DNA from: Gemmataceae bacterium
GTDB lineage: Bacteria; Planctomycetota; Planctomycetia; Gemmatales; Gemmataceae
Assembly (NCBI GenBank): GCA_901538445.1
Contig: LR594584.1
Span: 3,567,586 to 3,631,585 of the forward strand
Length of the DNA: 64,000 nucleotides
Direction of reading: 5' to 3'
A program made the position numbers and the translations under genes. The notes under the pieces are model-generated. The model was not told the DNA's origin. It did no database searches and saw nothing but the letters and a program-made list of their open reading frames with translations. Shown here one piece after another: positions 35,540 to 44,673 of this stretch. Numbering within the stretch: the first letter of the stretch is position 1; every line of letters starts with the position of its first letter.

Positions 35540-36811
35540 ATGCAGTGGCTGCTCATCGGCTACATGTTCCTGTTCATCGACCGGCCCTTCGAGGTCTGGC
35601 CGTGGCTCGGCGACCTGCACGTCGAGCGGGTGTACATGGTGCTCACGATGGCCGCGTGGGCCGCGTACCCGCACAAGCGGTGGCTCCCGAACGTGCAGCA
35701 GGCCGCGTACGCCGGGTTCGCCGCGGCGGTCGCGGTGTGCTGGCTCATGAGCCCGTGGGCCGACAAGGGCCAACTGGTCGTCGAGAACTGGTTCAAGATC
35801 GTCGTGTTCTACTACCTCCTCGTCACCACGGTCCACGACGAGCAGGGCCTCCGGAACATCGCCGTCGGGTTCGTCGCGGTCATGGGGCTGTACCTGCTCC
35901 ACTCGTTCCGCGAGTACCTGGGGGGGCGGCACACGTTCCGCATGGGCATCAGCCGCATGATGGGCGTGGACGGCACCCTCGGCGACCCGAACAGCTTCGG
36001 GGCCAGCATCGTGTACGCGCTGCCGCTCGTGGCGGCCGTGTGGGCGGCCGGGATCGGCGGGAAGCGGGGCCGGGTGCTCCTGGCGGGCTACGTTGGGCTG
36101 TCGTGCCTGTGCGTCCTGCTCACCGGGTCGCGGGGCTCGCTGATCGGGCTCGTGGTGTGGTTCACGATCGTGATCTGGGGCACCAAGTACCGGGTGAAGG
36201 CGCTGGCCGGGTTCGCGGTGGCGGCCCCGCTCGCGTTCGTCGCCCTGCCCGACTCGCTCCAGAACCGGTTCGAGACGATCATCAACCCCGAGGTCGGCCC
36301 CAAGAACGCGCAGGAGTCGGGCGAGGGCCGCATCTTCGGGTTCCTGACCGGGTTCGAGCTGTGGGCCGCGAACCCGCTCAGCGGCGTCGGCCCGGGGGCG
36401 TGGCGGCCGGCGACCGGGCAGCCCATCGAGTCGCACAACCTGTACGGGCAACTCGTCGGCGAGATGGGCGGGCTCGGGGTCCTCTCGTTCGGGTTCCTCA
36501 TGTGGTGCTTCTGGACGAACCTGCGGGCCATGAAGCGGCTCCGGGGGCACTACCCCGAGTGGCGGAACGACCTCGTGTTCACGCTCCCGTCGGCGATCGG
36601 CGTGAGCCTGTTCCTGCTGCTGCTCATGGGGAACTTCGGGCACAACCTGTTCCGGTTCACCTGGCTGTGGTACGGCGGGTTCCTCATCATCGCCCGGCAC
36701 TGCGCCGAGGTGCGGGTCGCGAACTGGGAGCCGGCCCCGGAGCCCGCCGACGAGGAGGAAGAGGAGTACGAGCTGGAGCCCGGGTGGGTCCTGCACCCCC
36801 CGCACGCGTGA
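35540..36811 (+). CDS. O-antigen ligase/polymerase-like membrane protein
   Basis: Protein of 423 aa with about ten TM segments (from MQWLLIGYMFLFIDRPFEVW on). The Wzy_C/WaaL-type pattern is visible: GTLGDPNSFGASIVYALPLV, the basic LLTGSRGSLIGLVVWFTIVI, and the periplasmic SGVGPGAWRPATGQPIESHN with the His-Asn pair (ESHNLYGQLVGEMGGLG). Such proteins polymerise or ligate surface glycans. The C-terminus is acidic (DEEEEEYELE). No glycosyltransferase genes lie nearby, so the substrate is unclear. The start is the ATG at 35540. Confidence 0.83.
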   Translation: MQWLLIGYMFLFIDRPFEVWPWLGDLHVERVYMVLTMAAWAAYPHKRWLPNVQQAAYAGFAAAVAVCWLMSPWADKGQLVVENWFKIVVFYYLLVTTVHDEQGLRNIAVGFVAVMGLYLLHSFREYLGGRHTFRMGISRMMGVDGTLGDPNSFGASIVYALPLVAAVWAAGIGGKRGRVLLAGYVGLSCLCVLLTGSRGSLIGLVVWFTIVIWGTKYRVKALAGFAVAAPLAFVALPDSLQNRFETIINPEVGPKNAQESGEGRIFGFLTGFELWAANPLSGVGPGAWRPATGQPIESHNLYGQLVGEMGGLGVLSFGFLMWCFWTNLRAMKRLRGHYPEWRNDLVFTLPSAIGVSLFLLLLMGNFGHNLFRFTWLWYGGFLIIARHCAEVRVANWEPAPEPADEEEEEYELEPGWVLHPPHA

Positions 36812-36834
36812 TCCCGGACCCTACCGCTTTGTGT

Positions 36835-36900
36835 CGGTCCGAGCCCGAGCGCCGAGCGAGGATTCACGTCACCCCTCGCTCGGCGCTCGGGCTCGGACCG
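36835..36900. terminator. 27 bp perfect inverted repeat between convergent genes
   Basis: Arms 36835-36861 and 36874-36900 are perfectly complementary over 27 bp with a 12 nt loop. Between the O-antigen ligase-like stop (36811) and the lipoprotein stop (36930). Confidence 0.8.
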
Positions 36901-36929
36901 GAAACCAGGCTCCCGATCGACCGGACCGG

Positions 36930-37676
36930 TTACCGCTCCTCGATCACCCCGACGAGGACCAGGTCGCCGGGCCGCCCCGCCGCGAGGAACGACCGGCCGA
37001 CGACATCGCCGGGGGGGATCAGGGCGTCGAGCGCCTTCTGCTCGGCGGGGGTCAGCAGTGCGAGCAGCACGGTGCCGGCGCGGTCGCCGGTGCGGTAGGC
37101 GATCGCGACCCCGGACGGCGCGCCCGGTAGCGGTTCCGGGGCCACGCTGCTCCCGGTCGCCGCGGCGACGGCCGGCGCCACCCCCCGCTCGATCAACTCG
37201 CGGAACCGCTCGCGGGCCGGGGCCGGCTCATCGACGACCGCGATCACGGTGACGGTCCGCGTCCCGTCGCAACTGCGGGCGATCAGGCCGCCGACCGGCG
37301 CGACGCTCGGCGGGTGCTCCGCGGCCGCCCGGACCCGCCTAACCACGACGCGCTGCGCCTGGTGCCGGCCCCACAGGGCGAGCGGCGTCGCAAACCCGCC
37401 CCCGACGATCTCCGCCGCGAGGCACTCTTCGGCGTGGTCGGCGTACACGACCCGGCCGTGGTACAACCGCTGCTGCTCCTCGGGCGACGGCCGCGGTGGT
37501 GCGGTCCGGTCCCACAGCGCGAGGACGTCGAGTTCGCGGAGCGCCGGCGGTTGAGGCGCGTCCCCCGTGACGGGTGCGGCCGGATCCCGCGGGGCGATCT
37601 GCACGCCGGGGCCCGCGGCGTCGCGCCGCGAGCAGCCGGCGAGGGCGACGAATAGCGCAACCAGTGCCGTTCGCAT
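36930..37676 (-). CDS. Lipoprotein, hypothetical
   Basis: Protein of 248 aa from the ATG at 37676. MRTALVALFVALAGCSRRDA is a lipobox signal (LAGC, Cys15). The mature protein (REDVLALWDRT, GRVVYADHAEECLAAEIVGG, LIARSCDGTRTVTVIAVVDE) is Ala/Val-rich with a likely alpha/beta domain. The C-terminal half (VLLALLTPAEQKALDALIPP, GDLVLVGVIEER) reads like a globular periplasmic domain. No family recognised. Confidence 0.72.
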   Translation of the reverse strand: MRTALVALFVALAGCSRRDAAGPGVQIAPRDPAAPVTGDAPQPPALRELDVLALWDRTAPPRPSPEEQQRLYHGRVVYADHAEECLAAEIVGGGFATPLALWGRHQAQRVVVRRVRAAAEHPPSVAPVGGLIARSCDGTRTVTVIAVVDEPAPARERFRELIERGVAPAVAAATGSSVAPEPLPGAPSGVAIAYRTGDRAGTVLLALLTPAEQKALDALIPPGDVVGRSFLAAGRPGDLVLVGVIEER

Positions 37677-37772
37677 TCGCGGGCGCTCCACACACTTACG
37701 GGCACCGGCCGCTCGCCGTTTCACACCCCAAGCCTACTCTGTCTGCAACCACACTGCCACCGCGAGGCCGCC

Positions 37773-38627
37773 ATGTTCACGCTCTCCGCGTTCGCCGACG
37801 AGATTTCCCCGGACCCGCGCGAGCAGGTCGCCGTCCTCAAGGCGTGCAACGTCCGCCACATCGAGTTCCGCTCGATCTACAAGACGAACGTGCTGGCCCT
37901 CACCGACGCGCAGATCAAGGAATTCAAGGCGCTCCTGGACGGCGAGGGGTTCAAGCTGTCGGCGATCGGGTCGCCGGTCGGCAAGATCGCGATCGACTCG
38001 CCGTTCGAGCCGCACCTCGACAAGTTGAAGCGGGCCGTCGAACTGTGCGGGGTGTTCGGGACCCCGAACATCCGCGTGTTCAGCTTCTACCCCCCGGGCA
38101 ACGACCACAACTTCAACCCCGCGGGCTGGCCGGCGCACCGCGACGAGGTCGTGCGGCGAATGGGGGCGATGGCGGAACTCGCCGCGGCCAGCAAGGTCGT
38201 GCTGTTCCACGAGAACGAGCACCGCATCTTCGGCGACTCGCCGGACCGCGTGCGGGACGTGCTCGCGTCGGTGAACAGCCCCTCGCTCCGGGCCGCCTAC
38301 GACGCCGCGAACTACGCCTACTGCGACTTCGACCCAGTCGAGGGGTGGGAGAAGACCAAGGAGTTCACGGCGCACTTCCACATCAAGGACTGGAAGCGCG
38401 GCGGGCCGGCGGCCGGGCACGACCACGGGGTGATCGCCGGGACCGGCGACGGGAACATCCCCCACAGCACCCGCGACGCGGTGCAACGGGGCTACCGCGG
38501 GTTCGCGGTGATGGAACCGCACCTCCGCGGCGGCGGCCCGACCGGCGGCATCACCGGCCCGGACCTGTTCCCGTACGCGGTCGAGGCGTTCCGCAAGATC
38601 CTCCGCGACTGCGGCGGCTCGGAGTGA
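37773..38627 (+). CDS. Sugar phosphate isomerase/epimerase (TIM barrel)
   Basis: Protein of 284 aa. Xylose-isomerase-like TIM-barrel pattern: MFTLSAFADEISPDPREQVA, IEFRSIYKTNVLAL, VLFHENEHRIFGDSPDRV (metal-site Glu), ANYAYCDFDPVEGWEKTKEF and HFHIKDW. Metal-binding Glu, Asp and His candidates are all present. Sugar-phosphate isomerase/epimerases of this type often act in myo-inositol or keto-sugar pathways; the substrate is not readable. No signal peptide. Confidence 0.85.
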   Translation: MFTLSAFADEISPDPREQVAVLKACNVRHIEFRSIYKTNVLALTDAQIKEFKALLDGEGFKLSAIGSPVGKIAIDSPFEPHLDKLKRAVELCGVFGTPNIRVFSFYPPGNDHNFNPAGWPAHRDEVVRRMGAMAELAAASKVVLFHENEHRIFGDSPDRVRDVLASVNSPSLRAAYDAANYAYCDFDPVEGWEKTKEFTAHFHIKDWKRGGPAAGHDHGVIAGTGDGNIPHSTRDAVQRGYRGFAVMEPHLRGGGPTGGITGPDLFPYAVEAFRKILRDCGGSE

Positions 38628-38665
38628 GTGCGGATCGGAGGACAGAGAAGTACGTGGCGAAAGAT

Positions 38666-38777
38666 AGAGAACCGGGCAGGGGCACGGGCACGGACCAGAC
38701 CCAAGAGCACGGCCGGCTCGGTGCTTTCCCGTTCTTCGTCCGTGCCCGTGCCCCAGCCCGTGCCCGACCGGTTCTCT
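38666..38777. repeat. Imperfect inverted repeat, GGGCACGGGCAC family
   Basis: Inner arms 38679-38695 and 38738-38754 (17 bp) and an outer AGAGAACCGG (from 38668) mirrored by CCGGTTCTCT (to 38777). The right side has one extra GGGCAC-type unit. Same family as 17349-17546. Confidence 0.75.
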
Positions 38778-38820
38778 GACCACTGTCATCTCATTCCCGC
38801 TCCCCTTCCGTGGTGCCCGC

Positions 38821-41800
38821 GTGTCGCACGACCTGAGCCTGGAGCCCGTTCTGCGGGCCGTCGAACCGGCGGTCCGCCTCGTCCCGGAGCGGCACCTCGG
38901 GCAGGTCCGCAACTACCTCATCGACACCGGCGCGGCGCTCCCGACGAGCACGAAGTTGCCCCTGTGGGTGTCGCGGGCCGACCTCGAAGAGGCGGCCGTG
39001 TTCCCGGCTCACGTCCTCGCCGGGACCGAGCCCGCCCTGCTCCTCGTCACCGACCCGAACGACCGGATGATCGAGCGGCTCCCGCGGGACGAACAACTCC
39101 TCATCTACTGGGAGGTGCTGTTCGAGGCCGCGGTGATGCGGGCGATCGACCGCAAGCTCGGGTCCGGCGCGCTCGCGGTGGGCGACTGCTCGAAGCGGCT
39201 CGCGCAGTTCGGGCCGCCCGCCGCCCGCGAGGTGCGGTACGTCCTGGAGTCCGAGCACCTGGTCTCGCCCGGGGCCACCGACCCGGCACGGTACCGGGCG
39301 TTCGCCGCGACCTACCTCGCGGCCGCGAAGTTCGCGCACCACAAGCTCGAGGACCTGTTCCCGAGCCTCCCGCACGACGGGTCGGTCGAGCGGGCGATTT
39401 CCGCGGACGTGGACGCCGCGGCGCTGTTCGACGCGACCCGACCGGCCGGGGCCGCCGCGCCGCACGCCGAGCCGCCGCCCGACGAGCGGTGGTCGAGCGC
39501 CGACCCGGTCCCGCAGGTCGCCGCCGCGCCGCCCGAGGAGCCGAGCAAGTTGCTGGGCCGGGCCGCCGAGGCCGAGCGGACCGGGAACCACGTCCGCGCC
39601 GCGATCCTCCGCTCGCACGCCGCGGCGACGGCCACCGGGGACGCCCGCGAGGACGCGCTGGCCGGTGCCCGCGACGCGCTCGGCAAGCTGGTCGATGCGC
39701 TCGGGGACATGTTCCACTGGGACGCCGACACCCGGCGGGAGTGGGCGCAGGCGCTCGGGCCGGTGCTCGACGCCGCGTGGAGCGGCGTGTGGCCCCGGGC
39801 CGCCCGGTGCCTCTACGAACTGCAGAAGATCCCGGCCGACCTGTCCCGCGAGGTGTTCGCCGTCGACCTCGCCGAGGCGATCCGCACGCTGGGCCGGCGG
39901 CCGGTCAAGCGCCCGCTCCCGCGGGCCAAGCCGGTCCTCGTTCTAATGGGCCTGCGGCGGGCGCACGGGCAACTCGTGCGGGCCGCACTCGGCCCCGCGG
40001 CGCACCTGCGGGTCGACCGCCTGTTCTACCACCAGCTCCACGAACTCGAACACGAGATCCGCCGCGACCTCGGGCCGGTCGTCGCGGCGGCCCTGGCCGA
40101 CGCGGGGCTGGTCCCGGCGAACACCGTCGAGGAGGTCGCCCGCGACAAGCTCGTCGCCGAGTTGCTCGACCGCGTGTGCGCCTCGGGCTACCTGCGGATG
40201 GGCGACCTGCGCGACGCCATCGCCCGGAACCGGCTGAAGATGCCGGACCTCCGCGGCCCCGGCGAGTTCGTTGTCGGCGACCCGCTCCTGAGGGCGGACC
40301 GGGCCCTCGCGGTGTCGCTCGACGGGGTCTACCGCCGGGGCGAGGTCTACCTGCGGCTGCTCCAGAGGGCCAGTTCGCTGTTCTTCGCGACGCAGGTCGG
40401 CCGCGTGCTGTTCCTGTACCTGGTGCTCCCGTGCGTCGGGGCGTTCATGGTCGTCATCGGCGGCCAGGAGATGATCCACATCGGCGAGAAGGTGTACGGG
40501 TTCGCCGCCAAGACGGTGACCGGCAGGCCCTGGCCGCCGCCCGCCCCCGCGCCGCAGCCCGCGCCGGTGCCGCAACCGCCGCCGAGCGCCGGTCCCGTGG
40601 TCGCCCTCCCCGACGGCCGGGCCACCAGCGACGAGGTGGTCGTGGACGAGGAGACGGGCGAGTTCCACTGGGAAGACGCTCCGCACCCGGTGAACATCGT
40701 CCGCGAGGTGCTCATCCCGTCGCAGGTCGCGGTGAAGAAGGAAGCGAGCGCGACCCAGTTCCACGTCCCGTGGGACTGGGTCGCCGGGGCCGGGGTGTTC
40801 ATCTTTTTGATGATCCACGCCCCGCCGTTCCGCCGCGGGGTGGTCGCGGCCGCACGCGCCCTGTGGCTGGTGGCCCGCGGTGTGGTGTGGGACGTGCCCA
40901 CCCGGGTGCTGCAGTCGCGCGTGGTCCGCGGGGTCCGGCTCAGCCGCCCGGTCCGCGTGCTGCGGCGGTACTTCTGGAGCCCCCTGCTCATCTCCGGGGT
41001 CGTCCTGGGCGTGGCCGCCCTGTTCGGCGCGAACCCGCGGTTCCTCGCGCGGTGGGGGTGGGCGGTCTGGGCGGCGCTCACCCTCGCGTACAACACGCCG
41101 TGGGGCTGGGTCGCGCAGGACCGGGTCGCCGAGGCCGTCTCGGACTGGTGGCGGGTGATCCGGGTGAACCTGATCCCCGGCCTCGTCGCCACGATCATCG
41201 ACTGGTTCCGGCGGCTCGGCAACTGGGTCGAGCGGAAGCTGTACGCGGTGGACGAGCGGCTCCGGTTCCGGGGCGGCGACTCGCAGGGGTCGCTGGTCGC
41301 GAAGGCGCTGCTCGGCCTCGCGTGGTTCCCGGTCGCGTACGTGTTCCGGTTCGCGTTCTACCTGCTCATCGAGCCGCAGGTGAACCCGGTGAAGCACTTC
41401 CCGGTCGTCACCGTGTCGCACAAGTTGTTGCTCCCGCTCGTGGTGAGCGAGCACCCGGTGAGCGAGCCGTCCACGCTCGGCGCGGTGCTCGTGGCCCAGA
41501 TGGGGTGGGGGGTCGAGAAGGCGAACTTCTGGGCGTTCTGGATCGTCGCCGGCATCCCGGGCGTGTTCGGGTTCATCGCGTGGGAGCTGCTGTCGAACTG
41601 GCGGCTGTACGCGGCGAACCGGCCGGACCGGCTGCGCCCGGTCACCCTCGGGTCGCACGGCGAGTCGATGCGGGGGCTCCTGCGGCCCGGGTTCCACTCG
41701 GGCACGGTCCCCAAGCTGTTCCGCAAGCTCCGCACCGCGGACCGCGCCCGGGCCGGCCGCCTCCACCACGACCTCGAACACGCGGCCGAGGGCGTCCACC

Positions 41801-42201
41801 GGTTCGTCGAGCGCGAGCTGGTCCACCTCCTCGCGCGGTGCCCCGACTGGGGCGGCGCGGCGCTCGGCGTCGGGGCGGTGCGGCTCGGGTGCCAGCGGGT
41901 CACGGTCGAGCTCGTCGCGCCGGCCCTGGGCCGCGACCCGTTCGTGATCGGGTTCGAGAACGTGGGCGGGGAGATCGACGCCCGGGTCGAGCAGGCCGGG
42001 TGGGCCGCCGCGCTCACCGCGGCCCAGCGGCGGGCGTTCGCGGCCGCCCTCCGCGGCGTGCTGGACATGGCCGCGTGCGACCGGGCGAACGGCGAGCCCC
42101 GGGGCGACGACGCGGCCCCGCGGGGCGGCGACTTCGGCGAACTGACGCGGCGGGTGTCGTGGGCCGAGTGGGGCGGGCACTGGAACGCGGCGCACAAGTA
42201 G
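38821..42201 (+). CDS. Large multi-domain membrane protein, orphan
   Basis: Protein of 1126 aa from a GTG. The N-terminal 510 residues are soluble and helical, with a long Ala/Pro/Glu linker (GAAAPHAEPPPDERWSSADP). TM segments: about residues 525-548 (VGRVLFLYLVLPCVGAFMVV), 655-672, 720-765 (LLISGVVLGVAALFGANPRF), 835-860 (GLAWFPVAYVFRFAFYLLIE) and 905-930. A Pro-rich loop lies between the first two (WPPPAPAPQPAPVPQPPPSA). The C-terminal 180 residues are soluble again (LHHDLEHAAEGVHRFVEREL). It is preceded by a GGGCAC-family repeat. I recognise no family; the size and architecture suggest a structural or transport-scaffold role. Confidence 0.75.
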   Translation: MSHDLSLEPVLRAVEPAVRLVPERHLGQVRNYLIDTGAALPTSTKLPLWVSRADLEEAAVFPAHVLAGTEPALLLVTDPNDRMIERLPRDEQLLIYWEVLFEAAVMRAIDRKLGSGALAVGDCSKRLAQFGPPAAREVRYVLESEHLVSPGATDPARYRAFAATYLAAAKFAHHKLEDLFPSLPHDGSVERAISADVDAAALFDATRPAGAAAPHAEPPPDERWSSADPVPQVAAAPPEEPSKLLGRAAEAERTGNHVRAAILRSHAAATATGDAREDALAGARDALGKLVDALGDMFHWDADTRREWAQALGPVLDAAWSGVWPRAARCLYELQKIPADLSREVFAVDLAEAIRTLGRRPVKRPLPRAKPVLVLMGLRRAHGQLVRAALGPAAHLRVDRLFYHQLHELEHEIRRDLGPVVAAALADAGLVPANTVEEVARDKLVAELLDRVCASGYLRMGDLRDAIARNRLKMPDLRGPGEFVVGDPLLRADRALAVSLDGVYRRGEVYLRLLQRASSLFFATQVGRVLFLYLVLPCVGAFMVVIGGQEMIHIGEKVYGFAAKTVTGRPWPPPAPAPQPAPVPQPPPSAGPVVALPDGRATSDEVVVDEETGEFHWEDAPHPVNIVREVLIPSQVAVKKEASATQFHVPWDWVAGAGVFIFLMIHAPPFRRGVVAAARALWLVARGVVWDVPTRVLQSRVVRGVRLSRPVRVLRRYFWSPLLISGVVLGVAALFGANPRFLARWGWAVWAALTLAYNTPWGWVAQDRVAEAVSDWWRVIRVNLIPGLVATIIDWFRRLGNWVERKLYAVDERLRFRGGDSQGSLVAKALLGLAWFPVAYVFRFAFYLLIEPQVNPVKHFPVVTVSHKLLLPLVVSEHPVSEPSTLGAVLVAQMGWGVEKANFWAFWIVAGIPGVFGFIAWELLSNWRLYAANRPDRLRPVTLGSHGESMRGLLRPGFHSGTVPKLFRKLRTADRARAGRLHHDLEHAAEGVHRFVERELVHLLARCPDWGGAALGVGAVRLGCQRVTVELVAPALGRDPFVIGFENVGGEIDARVEQAGWAAALTAAQRRAFAAALRGVLDMAACDRANGEPRGDDAAPRGGDFGELTRRVSWAEWGGHWNAAHK

Positions 42202-42280
42202 CGGCGGGCCGGGCGGCGAATGTGGCGGGAACCGGCCCGATTTGGGAGAGCACGTGCGGGGGGAGCGTCAAAACCCCGTG

Positions 42281-42297
42281 CCCGGCCCACGGCCGGG
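42281..42297 (+). terminator. Short GC hairpin downstream of the large membrane gene
   Basis: 7 bp perfect arms (42281-42287 with 42291-42297), 3 nt loop, followed by GAAACC. No T run, so the terminator call is weak. Confidence 0.35.
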
Positions 42298-42337
42298 GAA
42301 ACCGTTCCGGCGCGTCGCTATCCGCTCCGGAATGGGC

Positions 42338-42343
42338 TACAAT
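42338..42343 (+). promoter_or_regulatory. Possible -10 box (TACAAT)
   Basis: TACAAT at 42338-42343, about 28 nt before the ATG at 42371. No good -35 partner is visible and no Shine-Dalgarno lies between it and the start, so transcription may begin close to the start codon. Confidence 0.35.
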
Positions 42344-42370
42344 CGACCTCAACAGGCTCGCCGTCCTTCT

Positions 42371-43846
42371 ATGAGACGCTTTGACATGCCTTCCGAATCC
42401 GTCGCGGGGTTCCTGGACCGGGCCCAGGCCAGCCGGGTCCTGTTCCCCGAGCAGGTCCAGCAGCTCATCACCCAGCCGGACATGCCCCAGTCCGACCTGA
42501 ACACGTTCTGCGAGTACCTCCAGACCCGCGGGGTCCTCACCCGGTTCCAGGCGTCGGCCCTGCGCGAGCACCGGGGCCACGAGCTGAGCTACGGCGGGTA
42601 CCCGGTGGTGGACGAGGCCGGCCCGTGCCCCGGGGGCACCGCGTACCGGGCCCTGCACCCGTCGCTGCGGACCCCGGTCGTCCTCCGCCGGCTCTCCCCC
42701 GAGTGGTTCGCCCCGATCGACAACCCGACCAACTACCTGGGCCGGGCCCGGGCGTTCGGTATGCTGGCGCACCCGAACGTCGTCCCGCTCCTCGACGCGG
42801 GCACCCAGGGCGAGCAGATCTACCTGGTGATCGACGCGCCGCACGAGTCGGCCGACCTGGAGACGCTCGCCAAGGAGATCGGCGGGGCGATGCCCGGGTT
42901 CCTCGCGGCCGAGTACGGGCGGGGGATCGCCTCGGCCCTCCGGGCCGCGCACGAGCACGGGGGCACCCACGGCGACGTCCGCCCCGGGAACCTGGTCATC
43001 GGCCCGCTCAGCACCAAGACCAACGCGCAGGGCAAGACCCGCCGCCGCCCGACCCCGGACGCGGTGGTCCGGCTCGCCGAACTCGGCCTCGTGCCCATGC
43101 GGCCCCCGGTCGCCGCGTTCCCGGTCAACGTGTCCCCGTACCTCCCGCCCGAGCGGCTCGACTCCCCCACCCACGAGTCCCGCGGCGACATCTACTCGCT
43201 CGGCGCGACCCTCTACTTCCTCCTCACCGGCCGGCCCCCGTTCTCCGGCGACGGCCCCGAGCTGGTCAAGAAGATCCGCGAGAACGCGCCCACGCCGCTG
43301 TCCCAGCTCCGGCCCGACCTGCCCCCCGAGTTCGTCGCGCTCCTCAACGCGATGCTCGAGAAGAGCGCCGACAAGCGGCCCCAGACCGCCCTCGACGTGC
43401 AGCACGCGCTCAACAAGTTCTGCCGCCAGGTCGCCGCCCCGTCGGCCCCCAAGATGGCCCCGCTCGCCGCCCCGGCGTCGGCCGTCGGGGCGAACGGGTA
43501 CGCGGCCGCACCCGGCCAGCCCGAACTGGTCCCGGTGCCGGACGAGGAGTACCCCGGGGCCGACCCCGGCGACGAGTGGGGCGTCGGCAGCGCCGAGCTC
43601 GCCACCGCACAGGCCGGGGCCGCGGCCCAGCCCCGCAAGGTGCGGACCATGAGCAGCGAGGAGAAGCGGCGGAGCCGCATGCTCCTCATCCTCGGCGGCG
43701 CGCTCCACATGACCGCCATGCTCATGCTCGTCCTCTGGCTCACCGGCGTGTTCGACCGCATCGGGAGCAGCGACGAGCCCGAGCCCGAGACCACCAAGCC
43801 CACCAAGAAGGCCAACGACGGCGGCAAGCCCAAGAAGAAGGCCTGA
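42371..43846 (+). CDS. Serine/threonine kinase-like protein, probable pseudokinase
   Basis: Protein of 491 aa. Residues 70-345 carry a kinase fold: N-lobe GPCPGGTAYRALHPSLRTPV, VVLRRLSPEWF where the VAIK Lys should be (Arg/Leu instead), the catalytic-loop HGDVRPGNLVI (Asp kept, HRD Arg replaced by Gly, Lys replaced by Arg), AELGLVP where DFG should be, and the typical YLPPERLDSPTHESRGDIYS, LGATLYFLLTGRPPF. Loss of the VAIK Lys and DFG makes ATP catalysis doubtful. A Pro/Ala-rich linker, a TM segment (ILGGALHMTAMLMLVLWLTG) and a short Lys-rich tail follow. The N-terminus (QLITQPDMPQSDLNTFCEYL, QTRGVLTRFQASAL) matches the helical cap seen in planctomycete kinases. Confidence 0.82.
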   Translation: MRRFDMPSESVAGFLDRAQASRVLFPEQVQQLITQPDMPQSDLNTFCEYLQTRGVLTRFQASALREHRGHELSYGGYPVVDEAGPCPGGTAYRALHPSLRTPVVLRRLSPEWFAPIDNPTNYLGRARAFGMLAHPNVVPLLDAGTQGEQIYLVIDAPHESADLETLAKEIGGAMPGFLAAEYGRGIASALRAAHEHGGTHGDVRPGNLVIGPLSTKTNAQGKTRRRPTPDAVVRLAELGLVPMRPPVAAFPVNVSPYLPPERLDSPTHESRGDIYSLGATLYFLLTGRPPFSGDGPELVKKIRENAPTPLSQLRPDLPPEFVALLNAMLEKSADKRPQTALDVQHALNKFCRQVAAPSAPKMAPLAAPASAVGANGYAAAPGQPELVPVPDEEYPGADPGDEWGVGSAELATAQAGAAAQPRKVRTMSSEEKRRSRMLLILGGALHMTAMLMLVLWLTGVFDRIGSSDEPEPETTKPTKKANDGGKPKKKA

Positions 43847-43851
43847 CCGCC

Positions 43852-44673
43852 ATGCCGATGCACGCCTGCGTCTCCCAGGCGACGACGCTCCCCGGCGCGT
43901 TCGCCGACGACGTCGAGAACTACGCCGCGGCCGGGTGCCGGACCGTCGAGGTCTGGCTCACGAAGCTCGAGCGGCACCTCGAATCGGTGCCGGCCGAGGG
44001 CACCCGGCTCGCGCTCCGGCAGCGGGGCGTGACCCTCGCCGCCGCCGCGTACCAGGGCGGGCTCCTGCTCAGCCAGGGCGAGCAGCGGGCGGCCCACTTC
44101 GACCACTTCAAGCGGCGGCTCGACCTGTGCCAGTTCTTCGGGGTCCGCACCCTGGTCCTCGCGGCCGACTTCGCCCAGCGGCCCGACCCGCAGGCGCTCG
44201 GCCGGGCCGTCGTGTCGCTGGCCCAGGCCGGCCAGTGGGCCGCCGCGTTCGGCGTGCGGCTCGCGCTGGAGTTCCGCGGCGGCGACGCGTTCTGCTCGTC
44301 GCTCGACACGGCCGTCACGCTCGTCGAGCAGTGCCGCGAGCCGAACGTCGGCGTGTGCCTCGACGCGTTCCACTACTACAAGGGGCCGAGCAAGCCCGAG
44401 GACCTGGAGCGGCTGACGGCGGCGAACCTGTTCCACGTCCAGGTGTGCGACGTGGCCGGGGTGCCCCGCGAGGTGATGACCGACGCGGACCGCGTGATGC
44501 CTGGCGACGGCGACTTCCGGCTCGCCCCGATCGTGGACCGGCTCCGGGCGATCGGGTACGACGGGGCCGTGTCGCTCGAACTCATGGACCCGGTGCTGTG
44601 GCAGACGAACGCGCAGCAGGTCGTGAGCCTCGGCGTCCAGGCCGTCGAGCGGCTCCTGGGCGCGGCGGGGTAG
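43852..44673 (+). CDS. Sugar phosphate isomerase/epimerase
   Basis: Protein of 273 aa, five nt after the pseudokinase gene. Xylose-isomerase-like TIM-barrel pattern: MPMHACVSQATTLPGAFADD, VEVWLTKLERHLES, LALEFRGGDAFCSSLDTAVT, VGVCLDAFHYYKGPSKPEDL (metal Asp, His), FHVQVCDVAGVPREV and YDGAVSLELMDP (metal Glu). It overlaps no gene and its stop is adjacent to the stop of the convergent FG-GAP gene. Substrate unknown. Confidence 0.87.
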   Translation: MPMHACVSQATTLPGAFADDVENYAAAGCRTVEVWLTKLERHLESVPAEGTRLALRQRGVTLAAAAYQGGLLLSQGEQRAAHFDHFKRRLDLCQFFGVRTLVLAADFAQRPDPQALGRAVVSLAQAGQWAAAFGVRLALEFRGGDAFCSSLDTAVTLVEQCREPNVGVCLDAFHYYKGPSKPEDLERLTAANLFHVQVCDVAGVPREVMTDADRVMPGDGDFRLAPIVDRLRAIGYDGAVSLELMDPVLWQTNAQQVVSLGVQAVERLLGAAG

